Assembly (NCBI GenBank): GCA_902785055.1
Contig: CACZXG010000015.1
Location: 1 to 45,627 of the forward strand
Origin: an uncultured Lachnospiraceae bacterium
GTDB lineage: Bacteria; Bacillota; Clostridia; Lachnospirales; Lachnospiraceae
DNA: 45,627 bases
Reading direction: 5' to 3'
This document shows, in pieces, positions 25,401 through 32,177 of this stretch (its first letter is position 1; the number at the start of each line of letters is the position of its first letter). Both the position numbers and the translations under genes were made by a program. Below the pieces are notes generated by a model that saw only the letters and a list, made by a program, of their open reading frames with translations, made no database searches and had not been told where the DNA came from.

Positions 25401-26216
25401 ATGAAAAAAAGTACTATCATGGCGGCTGTTATTGCGGCGATCATTGTTGTGGCCGGCGGCGGATTCGCAATTGCAAGTTATCTGGAGAACAGGCCCGTTG
25501 TCTTCAGTGATCCAGCGCTCGAGCAGGCTGTCCGCACCAACATCGGGATCTCAGACCGCCCGATCACCCACAAAGAAGCTAAGCAATACGTCTCCCTTGA
25601 TCTTGCCCTGATGGAAGGATACACCAAAGAAATCCGGGATCTTGGGGGACTTTCTGCTTTTTCTAATCTCACTAAGCTGAATCTCGAAAACAACATGATC
25701 ACAGACACCGATGAACTCAGCAAGTTCAAAAAATTGCAATTCCTCGACCTGTCAGGCAATCAGATCAGCGATGTCTCGGGCCTGTCTTCCCTCGTCAACC
25801 TGGAATTTCTCGACCTCGATGGCAATAAGGTTTCCGACATCAGCGCCCTCAAACGCCTTAAAAAGCTCAATGTTTTGGATCTTCGCAATAACAAGGTTTC
25901 AGATATCAACAGCCTGTCCGCCATGAAAGATATGAGATGTCTCTACCTCGGCCATAACGATATCAGAGATATATCACCGCTGAAAGCCCTGGTGAAACTG
26001 ACCTACCTGAGCATGGGAGAGAACGAGATCGAAGACATCGAACCGATCCGCGACATGAAATCCCTCGATCACCTCCTGGTCTGCTACAACCGGATCAATG
26101 ACATCAGCGTGCTCCAGGACCTTCCCGGCCTTGAGTACCTTGAGGTCCAGGGAAACCCGATCGATCCCGGCTTTACGCTTGACGATATGGCTGAAAGATG
26201 TGAGGTGGTTCAGTGA
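25401..26216 (+). CDS. Membrane-anchored leucine-rich repeat protein
   Basis: This 271-residue protein has one N-terminal hydrophobic segment (residues about 6-27, IMAAVIAAIIVVAGGGFAIA) and then about eight 22-residue internalin-type leucine-rich repeats of the form LxxLxFLDLSGNQISDVSGL (about 75-260). The repeats face outside the membrane if the segment is an uncleaved anchor; there is no LPxTG motif. It probably binds a protein or wall ligand, which is unknown. The ATG follows GTGAGGAGG. The gene is divergent from the HTH regulator. Confidence 0.9.
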   Translation: MKKSTIMAAVIAAIIVVAGGGFAIASYLENRPVVFSDPALEQAVRTNIGISDRPITHKEAKQYVSLDLALMEGYTKEIRDLGGLSAFSNLTKLNLENNMITDTDELSKFKKLQFLDLSGNQISDVSGLSSLVNLEFLDLDGNKVSDISALKRLKKLNVLDLRNNKVSDINSLSAMKDMRCLYLGHNDIRDISPLKALVKLTYLSMGENEIEDIEPIRDMKSLDHLLVCYNRINDISVLQDLPGLEYLEVQGNPIDPGFTLDDMAERCEVVQ

Positions 26217-26412
26217 TCACCGGGCTGGCACTACTTGTCGTACGGCAGAGACAGACTATTTTAAGGAAGTAAAAAACGTCCTAAAACTAATCAAGAATCA
26301 TCCTTATCTTTCTGAGCCTGGAGGACTAATATAGCCAATGTAGGGCGTAGGGCCCAGCAAAATCATTAAAAGAGTTTAATTGGACCGAATAAGGTCAGAA
26401 AGAGTGGAAAGA

Positions 26413-26784
26413 ATGAAACTTAGAAATATGATCCTCAGAACAATGCTTGTAGCTGGTGTTGCATGCGGCGCTGTTGCAGCTTACCCCGCAGTAACATATG
26501 CAGCCGGAACTGCCATAGAAGCAAAGGCGGAGAATCATGATCACATATATGTAAGAAGCCAGCTGATGGATTACACTACAGAGCAGGGACAGAAGATGAC
26601 TCTGACCGTAAATGCTAACAGCGATGAGACAGCAATGGTTATGTATTATGGCGACAAGCAGCGCGCCAAGGTCGAAATGAACGAGAACGGCCAGTACGTA
26701 GTTACTGAGGGCGAGTTCACTGAGACAGATGCAGAGAAGATCGCTGAGACAGCTGCCAACAACGGCCAGTGGAGAGAGATGTAA
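26413..26784 (+). CDS. Small exported protein of unknown function
   Basis: This 123-residue protein has a clear signal peptide (MILRTMLVAGVACGAVAAYP then AVTYAAG, cleavage near residue 33). The mature part is ~90 residues, polar and rich in Thr/Glu/Asn (TLTVNANSDETAMVMYYGDK), with a likely small beta fold. I recognise no family. The ATG at 26413 follows GTGGAAAG; a TTG at 26380 would place extra charged residues before the signal. It is a single gene with a strong terminator 30 bases downstream. Confidence 0.75.
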   Translation: MKLRNMILRTMLVAGVACGAVAAYPAVTYAAGTAIEAKAENHDHIYVRSQLMDYTTEQGQKMTLTVNANSDETAMVMYYGDKQRAKVEMNENGQYVVTEGEFTETDAEKIAETAANNGQWREM

Positions 26785-26812
26785 TCACAAAACGATGCAA
26801 ATGAAGGAAGTA

Positions 26813-26848
26813 AAAAATCGGACCGACATATTTGTCGGCCCGATTTTT
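26813..26848 (+). terminator. Strong intrinsic terminator
   Basis: AAAAATCGG-A-CCGACA, a short loop, and TGTCGG-C-CCGATTTTT form a long stem with a T-run, following the small exported protein gene. Confidence 0.9.
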
Positions 26849-26899
26849 ATATTAGGAAATATATAAAAACAACATTAAGTTTTTTTCAATTTTTGATGT

Positions 26900-26918
26900 A
26901 TCGGTCAAATTGACCGAT
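26900..26918. promoter_or_regulatory. Palindromic operator-like site before aldo/keto reductase
   Basis: ATCGGTCAA-A-TTGACCGAT is a perfect 9-bp inverted repeat around one base, as bound by dimeric TetR-type repressors. It lies about 140 bases before the reductase start. TTGGCA near 26980 and TATTAA near 27004 could be the promoter. No regulator gene is adjacent. Confidence 0.6.
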
Positions 26919-27056
26919 GTTATCTAAAGGAGACGGAGTTCCAAGCCGAATATTACAAAAAACGACAAGTACTGAGTCTTGGCATGCAAAAAAATGATAA
27001 AATATTAATTAAATATCGACCGGTAACAGGTATGGCGGGCGGAAGGAGAAGGAATT

Positions 27057-27971
27057 ATGAAATATCTTAACTTAGGGAAAAACGAGAAAGTATCCTGCAT
27101 CGGCATCGGCTGCATGCGGATCGCGGGGATGAGCGGCAAGGAAGTGGATACACTGGTCAAAACAGCGCTGGATGAAGGGATCAATTTCTTTGACCATGCG
27201 GATATTTATGGAGGAGGGAAGAGCGAGGAGATTTTTGGAAAGCTGCTCGCGGAAGAGCCCGGTCTGAGGGAGAAGATGTTCATTCAGTCGAAGTGCGCGA
27301 TCCATGACGGTCTCTATGATTTCGATGGGGATTATATCAGGAAGTCGGTGGACGGTATTTTGGCAAGGCTGCAGACGGACCATCTGGACAGTTTGCTGCT
27401 GCACAGGCCGGACCCGCTGATGGAGCCGGAGGAGGTCGGAGAGGTTTTTGACGAGCTGGAGCGAAGCGGGAAGGTGCGGCATTTCGGCGTTTCGAATATG
27501 AACCGGTACCAGATCAAGCTGCTGAAGAGCGGAGTGAAGCAGAAGCTGTGGACGGACCAGCTGCAGATGAGCCTGGCGCATACGCCGCTGATCGACGAGG
27601 GGATCAATGTGAATACGCAGTTCGACGGCGGTGTGATGCGTGGCGCGGGAACGCTGGAGTATTGCCGTCTGAAGGGGATCGGCGTGCAGACGTGGTCGCC
27701 GCTGCAGAAGGGGTTCTTCGGGGGCGTTTTCCTGGGCGACGAGGAGTACGCGGAGCTGAATCAGGAACTGGACAAGCTGGCTGAGAAGTATGGCGCCACG
27801 CCTGATGCGATCGCGTATGCGTGGCTGTTGCGGTATCCGGCCCGGATGCAGGTGGTGCTCGGAACGACGAATCCGGCCAGGGTGAAGAGCGCGGCGAAGG
27901 CTGCGGAGATCACGCTGACAAGGAGCGAGTGGTATGCGCTGTACAAGGCGGCGGGGAATAAGCTGCCGTAA
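27057..27971 (+). CDS. Aldo/keto reductase
   Basis: This 304-residue NADPH-dependent TIM-barrel oxidoreductase has the catalytic set visible: D46 in FFDHADIY with Y51, K79 in IQSKC, and the histidine in LLLHRPD (about 116). The cofactor part shows FGVSNMNRYQ and the C-terminal VLGTTNPARV. It resembles YdhF-type reductases of unknown substrate. AAGGAGAAGG precedes the ATG. It is a monocistronic gene ending in a strong terminator, with a palindromic site upstream suggesting induction. Confidence 0.93.
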   Translation: MKYLNLGKNEKVSCIGIGCMRIAGMSGKEVDTLVKTALDEGINFFDHADIYGGGKSEEIFGKLLAEEPGLREKMFIQSKCAIHDGLYDFDGDYIRKSVDGILARLQTDHLDSLLLHRPDPLMEPEEVGEVFDELERSGKVRHFGVSNMNRYQIKLLKSGVKQKLWTDQLQMSLAHTPLIDEGINVNTQFDGGVMRGAGTLEYCRLKGIGVQTWSPLQKGFFGGVFLGDEEYAELNQELDKLAEKYGATPDAIAYAWLLRYPARMQVVLGTTNPARVKSAAKAAEITLTRSEWYALYKAAGNKLP

Positions 27972-27987
27972 AGCTGCAGAAGTTATG

Positions 27988-28014
27988 CGGCGCCCTAATG
28001 GGCGCCGTTTTTTT
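27988..28014 (+). terminator. Terminator after aldo/keto reductase
   Basis: CGGCGCCC-TAAT-GGGCGCCG followed by seven T. Confidence 0.92.
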
Positions 28015-28144
28015 ATGCAAACAGGTAGAAAATGTCCATATTTTGATCGGATTTTGTCCTTGTTTTTGGTGTAGAAGGTTGTAGAATAATCGACCGAAAG
28101 AAGAAATATAAGAAATAAAGAAGAAAGAAGATTAAACAAATTAA

Positions 28145-29569
28145 ATGACTGTACATGCTTTGCCCAGGCTTCATGAGCCGAGGCGTCTACGTAACCCGTT
28201 TGTTTCTGCACGGGAAGAGGTTCGGACCGCAGAGCCGCTTCTGTTCTCTGATTCGCAGCTTTATGCGCTGCTTGTTCCTATTATAATAGAGCAGTTTTTG
28301 AACGCGCTCATGGGAATGGCCGACACGATGATGATCTCCAATCTGGGGAGCGCCGCGATCTCGGCTGTCTCTCTTACGGATTCCATCAACACACTGATGA
28401 TTCAGGTTTTTGCCGCGCTGGCAGCGGGCGGAACGGTCATCTGCTCACAGTATCTGGGGCAGAAGAATCTTGAGCAATGTAATAAGGCTGCAAAGCAGCT
28501 GCTGCTCGTAATTCTGGTTCTGTCGGGCAGTATTGCGGCGTTTTGCTTCGCGCTGAGGAGGCCGCTGCTGACTATGATCTTCGGGCAGGTGTCTGAGGAG
28601 GTCATGACTGCTTCGCTGGTCTATTTCCAGATTACGGTGTTGTCTTATCCCTTCTTTGCGCTGTTTCAGGGAGGCGCGGGGCTCTACAGAGCGTGCGGGG
28701 ACAGTAAGCTCCCGATGAGGATCAGCATCATCACGAATCTGATGAACATTGCGGGCAACGCTGTTTTGATCTTTGTGTTCCAGATGGGAGTTGCGGGAGC
28801 TGCACTCTCGACGCTGCTGTCGCGTGTGGTCGGCTGCGTCTGGATCCTCGGATATCTGCACAGGAACAAGCAGGAGATCGTCGTGCGCAACTACCTGTCC
28901 GTTCGCCCGGATGCGGGCATGATCCGGAAGGTGCTGTGGCTGAGCATTCCCGCAGGCGTTGAGAACGGGATGTTCCAGTTCGGTAAGCTTGCGATCCAGT
29001 CCAGCGTTTCCACGCTCGGTACGACGGCGATCGCTGCGCAGGCAATGACGGCGATCCTGGAGAACGTAAACGGCATCGCGGGCTGCGGCGTCGGAATCGG
29101 CATGATGACGGTCGTCGGGCAGTGCCTGGGCGCCGGATACAAAGATCAGGCAGTCTACTATATTAAGAAGTTAACCGGATGGGCCGAAATAGTGATCATC
29201 GCATCGTGTCTTTCCGTGTATATTTTGGCAAGACCGGTCGTGTGGCTGGCGGGCATGGAGCCGGATGCGGCTGCGCTCTGCCTGAAGATGATCCTGCTCA
29301 TCACGATCGTGAAGCCCCTTTTCTGGGCGATGAGCTTCATCCCGGCGTATGGCTTCAGGGCAGCTGGCGATGTGAAATTCACGATGATCGTCTCCTCGAT
29401 GACCATGTGGCTCTGCAGAGTGGCCGGCTCGATCTTCATGATCCGTGTGCTGCACCTTGGCATCCTTTCCGTCTGGATCGGCATGTTCATGGACTGGGGC
29501 GTTCGCGCGGTCATATACAGGATCCACTTCGTGAGTGGAAAGTGGCTGAGCAAATCTGTAATTGAATGA
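28145..29569 (+). CDS. MATE family multidrug/Na+ efflux transporter
   Basis: This 474-residue membrane protein has about 12 hydrophobic segments and MATE-type text: IIIEQFLNALMGMADTMMISNLGS in the first helices, AAGGTVICSQYLGQKN, FQGGAGLYRACGDSK at the end of the first half, and the matching PAGVENGMFQFGKLA and GVGIGMMTVVGQCLGAG in the second. It exports drugs or metabolites against Na+ or H+. The first ~32 residues are polar and longer than usual; a later start is possible, but I see no better ribosome site. A terminator follows directly. Confidence 0.93.
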   Translation: MTVHALPRLHEPRRLRNPFVSAREEVRTAEPLLFSDSQLYALLVPIIIEQFLNALMGMADTMMISNLGSAAISAVSLTDSINTLMIQVFAALAAGGTVICSQYLGQKNLEQCNKAAKQLLLVILVLSGSIAAFCFALRRPLLTMIFGQVSEEVMTASLVYFQITVLSYPFFALFQGGAGLYRACGDSKLPMRISIITNLMNIAGNAVLIFVFQMGVAGAALSTLLSRVVGCVWILGYLHRNKQEIVVRNYLSVRPDAGMIRKVLWLSIPAGVENGMFQFGKLAIQSSVSTLGTTAIAAQAMTAILENVNGIAGCGVGIGMMTVVGQCLGAGYKDQAVYYIKKLTGWAEIVIIASCLSVYILARPVVWLAGMEPDAAALCLKMILLITIVKPLFWAMSFIPAYGFRAAGDVKFTMIVSSMTMWLCRVAGSIFMIRVLHLGILSVWIGMFMDWGVRAVIYRIHFVSGKWLSKSVIE

Positions 29570-29580
29570 ATTGTATAATT

Positions 29581-29613
29581 AACCGCGGGCGGCTTGTAGT
29601 CGTCCGCGGTTTT
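29581..29613 (+). terminator. Terminator after MATE transporter
   Basis: AACCGCGGGCG pairs with CGTCCGCGGTT around a short loop, with TTTT at the end, 12 bases after the stop. Confidence 0.85.
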
Positions 29614-29651
29614 ACGTGTTAATATGGCGGTAGAAATGTGAGGTGTTGCTT

Positions 29652-30593
29652 ATGATTGCTATGCTGCGGCTTCAATTTATTATATTCTCGCTGATCGGGA
29701 TTGGCTTTGTGACCCGCAAAAAGGGGATCGTCAGCCGCGAGGGCCAGAGGAGCATCACGGATCTCGTGATCAACGTCGTGCTCCCCTGCAATATTGTCAC
29801 GTCCTTCGTGCAGGAACTGCCGGACAGCGCGCTGCGCGAATGCGCGATGATCTTCCTGATCTCAGTGGGCATGGAGGCGATGTGCATGCTGTATGCGCGG
29901 ATCGCCTACCGGAATGTGGAGGCGAACAAGCAGAAGTGCCTGACCTACGGAACTCTGGTTTCTAACGCGGGATTTCTGGGAAATCCTGTGGCTGAAGGCG
30001 TTTACGGCCCGATGGGCCTGATGCTTGCCAGCGTTTATCTGATCCCTGTCAGGGTGATCATGTGGTCCAAAGGAATCGCCATCTTCAGCGGTGAATCCGA
30101 CCGTCGGCAAACCCTTCGCAAAGTAGTGACTCACCCCTGTGTCATCGCCTGTATGATCGGAATCGTGATCATGCTGGCCGACCTTCTTGCCGGTGTCTCG
30201 ATCGTTCCGGAGTGGCTCTTCGACATGCTCAAAACGGTCGGCCGCTGCAACACAGGCCTTTCGATGATGGTGATCGGCATGATCCTGTCCGACATCGATA
30301 TGGAGCAGCTTATGGACAAGCTTGTGATCCGCTACACTGTGGAGCGTCTGATCGTTATTCCGGGAGCTCTCGGCATGATCCTTTTCGGGCTCTCCAGACT
30401 CGGCTTGGTCACCGGCCTTTCTCCGAATCTGGCTGTCCTGCTCGCAGCGATGCCTGCGCCCGCCACGACCAGCATGCTCTCGTCAAAATATAACTGCGCT
30501 CCGGATTTTGCCACCAAGATGGTCATCCTGTCGACGCTGTGCTCGATCCCGACGATTTTCTTGTGGGGATTGTTGTTGAAGGCGAGTGGGTGA
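29652..30593 (+). CDS. AEC family (auxin-efflux-carrier-like) permease
   Basis: This 313-residue membrane protein has ~10 hydrophobic segments. The text is typical of AEC permeases: FSLIGIGFVTRKKGIVSREG, then ITDLVINVVLPCNIVTSF in the first part, SNAGFLGNPVAEGVYGPMGL in the middle, and the late NLAVLLAAMPAPATTSM. It probably exports or exchanges organic anions; the substrate is unknown. The ATG at 29652 has GTGAGG upstream and is preferred over the GTG at 29643. A terminator lies ~80 bases downstream within a 37-bp repeat. Confidence 0.93.
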   Translation: MIAMLRLQFIIFSLIGIGFVTRKKGIVSREGQRSITDLVINVVLPCNIVTSFVQELPDSALRECAMIFLISVGMEAMCMLYARIAYRNVEANKQKCLTYGTLVSNAGFLGNPVAEGVYGPMGLMLASVYLIPVRVIMWSKGIAIFSGESDRRQTLRKVVTHPCVIACMIGIVIMLADLLAGVSIVPEWLFDMLKTVGRCNTGLSMMVIGMILSDIDMEQLMDKLVIRYTVERLIVIPGALGMILFGLSRLGLVTGLSPNLAVLLAAMPAPATTSMLSSKYNCAPDFATKMVILSTLCSIPTIFLWGLLLKASG

Positions 30594-30670
30594 TGGGGCC
30601 GGAGGATTGGAAAGGCTTGTGTATTGAATGATGTGAATTGTCTGGGGTTTTGGATCAGGTAGTTTAGGAA

Positions 30671-30695
30671 GGCTTCGGTACAGAAGCCTTTTTTT
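30671..30695 (+). terminator. Terminator formed by a 37-bp repeat copy
   Basis: GGCTTC-GGTACA-GAAGCC followed by TTTTTTT. The hairpin is built from the TTCGGTACAGAAGC half of repeat R3 copy 1. Confidence 0.85.
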
Positions 30696-30710
30696 CTTGT
30701 TGTCTCGTCC
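30674..30710 (-). repeat. 37-bp dispersed repeat R3, copy 1
   Basis: Read on the minus strand it runs from GGACGAG to GCTTCTGTACCGAA. It is exactly 37 bases between the two conserved ends, like the other four copies. It lies after the AEC gene. Confidence 0.75.
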
Positions 30711-30767
30711 TTGAAAGAGGGGCTATGTGGTGTGAATTGCTTAATTCTAAGGCCAGGCGGTTGTTGA

Positions 30768-30804
30768 TTCGGCACAGAAGCTTAATTTGAACAAATCCTC
30801 GTCC
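30768..30804 (-). repeat. 37-bp dispersed repeat R3, copy 2
   Basis: The minus strand begins GGACGAGGATTTG and ends GCTTCTGTGCCGAA, 37 bases in all. Confidence 0.75.
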
Positions 30805-30843
30805 CACAATAAATAGGATTCCTGGGAAGATTCTCGTGAGCAT

Positions 30844-30880
30844 GGACGAGAATTTTTAAGATCGGTGCTTCTGTACCGAA
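30844..30880 (+). repeat. 37-bp dispersed repeat R3, copy 3
   Basis: The plus strand begins GGACGAGAATTTT and ends GCTTCTGTACCGAA, 37 bases. An upstream TTCTCGT (about 30830) pairs with its ACGAGAA. Confidence 0.8.
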
Positions 30881-30937
30881 AAATTAGTAGAGTAGAGGTA
30901 GAAAGGGAAGAAATCATTGATCTTAGCTGCTCTGCAG

Positions 30938-30974
30938 GGACGAGAATTTGTGTAAATGAAGCTTGTGTACCGAA
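30938..30974 (+). repeat. 37-bp dispersed repeat R3, copy 4
   Basis: The plus strand begins GGACGAGAATTTG and ends GCTTGTGTACCGAA, 37 bases. The rest of the 533-base gap 30594-31126 holds no gene that I can see. Confidence 0.8.
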
Positions 30975-31126
30975 ACAGGAATTAATGATCAGATGATATG
31001 CCCGGATCAGGCAAACCTCTGCACCCGAATGTTATTGTCCGCACCTCCCTGTATTGATAAAATTGATTTGTAAACATCTCAAAAATGACACTGTTGATGC
31101 AGTAAGCCACTGCCTGAGGAAACAGT

Positions 31127-31714
31127 ATGGAAACACACCACACAGATTACTTAATACTGGTGAACCCCTTCCACAAGATCCCGGAATCCTATTTCGACAA
31201 CCTCGAACTGGTCGAGATGCGCGGTTATGATAACGAGCTCTTCCGTGTTGAGAAAGAGGCTGCGCAGCAGTTCCGCAAGCTGGAGAAAGCCGCGTCAGCA
31301 AAAGGAATACCGATTCTTCTCTCCTCAGCTTATCGAAGCGTCGAGAAGCAGCTTCAGATCAAAGAAGAATTCACCGCCGAATACGGCGCGGACTACGCCA
31401 AGCGCTACGTCGCCGAGCCAGGCTGCAGCGAGCATCACACAGGCCTGGCGCTGGACTTCGTAGCGAAGATCCGCGGCAAATGGCTGATCGAAAACGACGA
31501 GATAATAGAACGCGCTTCAGAGCTGCAGCCGGTTTACGATCTTTTGCCCCAATATGGCTTTATCCTGCGCTATCTTAAGGGAAAAGAGAAGATTACCGGT
31601 TATCCCGCCGAGCCCTGGCACATCCGATATCTAGGTGATCCGGAGATTGCGGCAGAGATCACTGCGCAGGGAATCACGCTTGAAGAGTACTGCGAGCGGG
31701 TGAGTAAGTCCTGA
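31127..31714 (+). CDS. M15 family D-Ala-D-Ala carboxypeptidase/dipeptidase (VanY-like), no signal peptide
   Basis: This 195-residue zinc peptidase has the VanY/VanX motifs: SSAYRS (66-71), SEHHTGLALD (S101, H103, D110, the SxHxxGxAxD signature) and EPWH (E162, H165). It should cleave D-Ala-D-Ala peptides of peptidoglycan precursors. There is no signal peptide or membrane anchor from the chosen start, so it would be cytoplasmic unless exported otherwise. The ATG at 31127 has a modest GAGGAAA site. No vanHAX-like partners are seen. The gene is flanked on both sides by R3 repeats. Confidence 0.9.
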   Translation: METHHTDYLILVNPFHKIPESYFDNLELVEMRGYDNELFRVEKEAAQQFRKLEKAASAKGIPILLSSAYRSVEKQLQIKEEFTAEYGADYAKRYVAEPGCSEHHTGLALDFVAKIRGKWLIENDEIIERASELQPVYDLLPQYGFILRYLKGKEKITGYPAEPWHIRYLGDPEIAAEITAQGITLEEYCERVSKS

Positions 31715-31817
31715 GTAGAATGTCAGCAAGCTTTGTACCGGCTGCGAGCAAGCCTTGAACAGGCCTGTTTGCCAAAACATTGGAGCAAATGTAGGGCGGT
31801 GTTCTTTATGTTCCCGA

Positions 31818-31909
31818 TTTGTGTTCCGGTTATCATTTGTCTTGGATTCCGGATATCGTCTATCTTGGATTCCGGATACCATCTGTCATGGATTTCGGAT
31901 ATCGTCTGT
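31818..31909 (+). repeat. 23-bp tandem repeat, about four units
   Basis: Three clear units start at 31841, 31864 and 31887, each of the form CTTGGATTCCGGATATCGTCT. A weaker unit precedes them at 31818-31840. The array runs straight into CTGTACCGAA (31906-31915), the end motif of repeat R3. Open frames of 83-120 residues across it look like chance. Confidence 0.8.
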
Positions 31910-31972
31910 ACCGAATTTCTGACTGTCCATTCTATAAATCAAGCAATTTATCTCAGTCTGATCTTTCTTCGT

Positions 31973-32009
31973 GGACGAGAATTTTCTCAAAATGTCTTTC
32001 TATACCGAA
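31973..32009 (+). repeat. 37-bp dispersed repeat R3, copy 5
   Basis: The plus strand begins GGACGAGAATTTT and ends TTTCTATACCGAA, 37 bases. It lies in the gap 31715-32177, about 170 bases before the Pce-like gene. The rest of that gap holds the tandem repeat and no gene. Confidence 0.75.
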
Positions 32010-32177
32010 ACACGTCCTCCAACTACAATCCCATTTTTCCTGTTTACGAAATCCCGTACGTCATTACCGATTTAGTGGTAAAAGTGCATGAGTAGTGTTA
32101 AACAAGTTTCTATGATATATTGTTAAATGTGAAAAGAGGGGCAACTGTTAACTGTGTATTCACGTAAAGAGGGGAAA

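Noticed and set aside
27072-28211. 379-codon minus-strand frame opposite the aldo/keto reductase
   Set aside because: The reductase motifs are on the plus strand and a terminator for that strand lies inside the frame.
30674-32009. CRISPR array
   Set aside because: The 37-bp elements occur on both strands at irregular spacing, their cores vary while their ends are conserved, and no cas genes are present.
31733-32095. 120-codon and 90-codon plus frames over the 23-bp tandem repeats
   Set aside because: They arise from the repeat having no stops in two frames, with no ribosome site and no homology.
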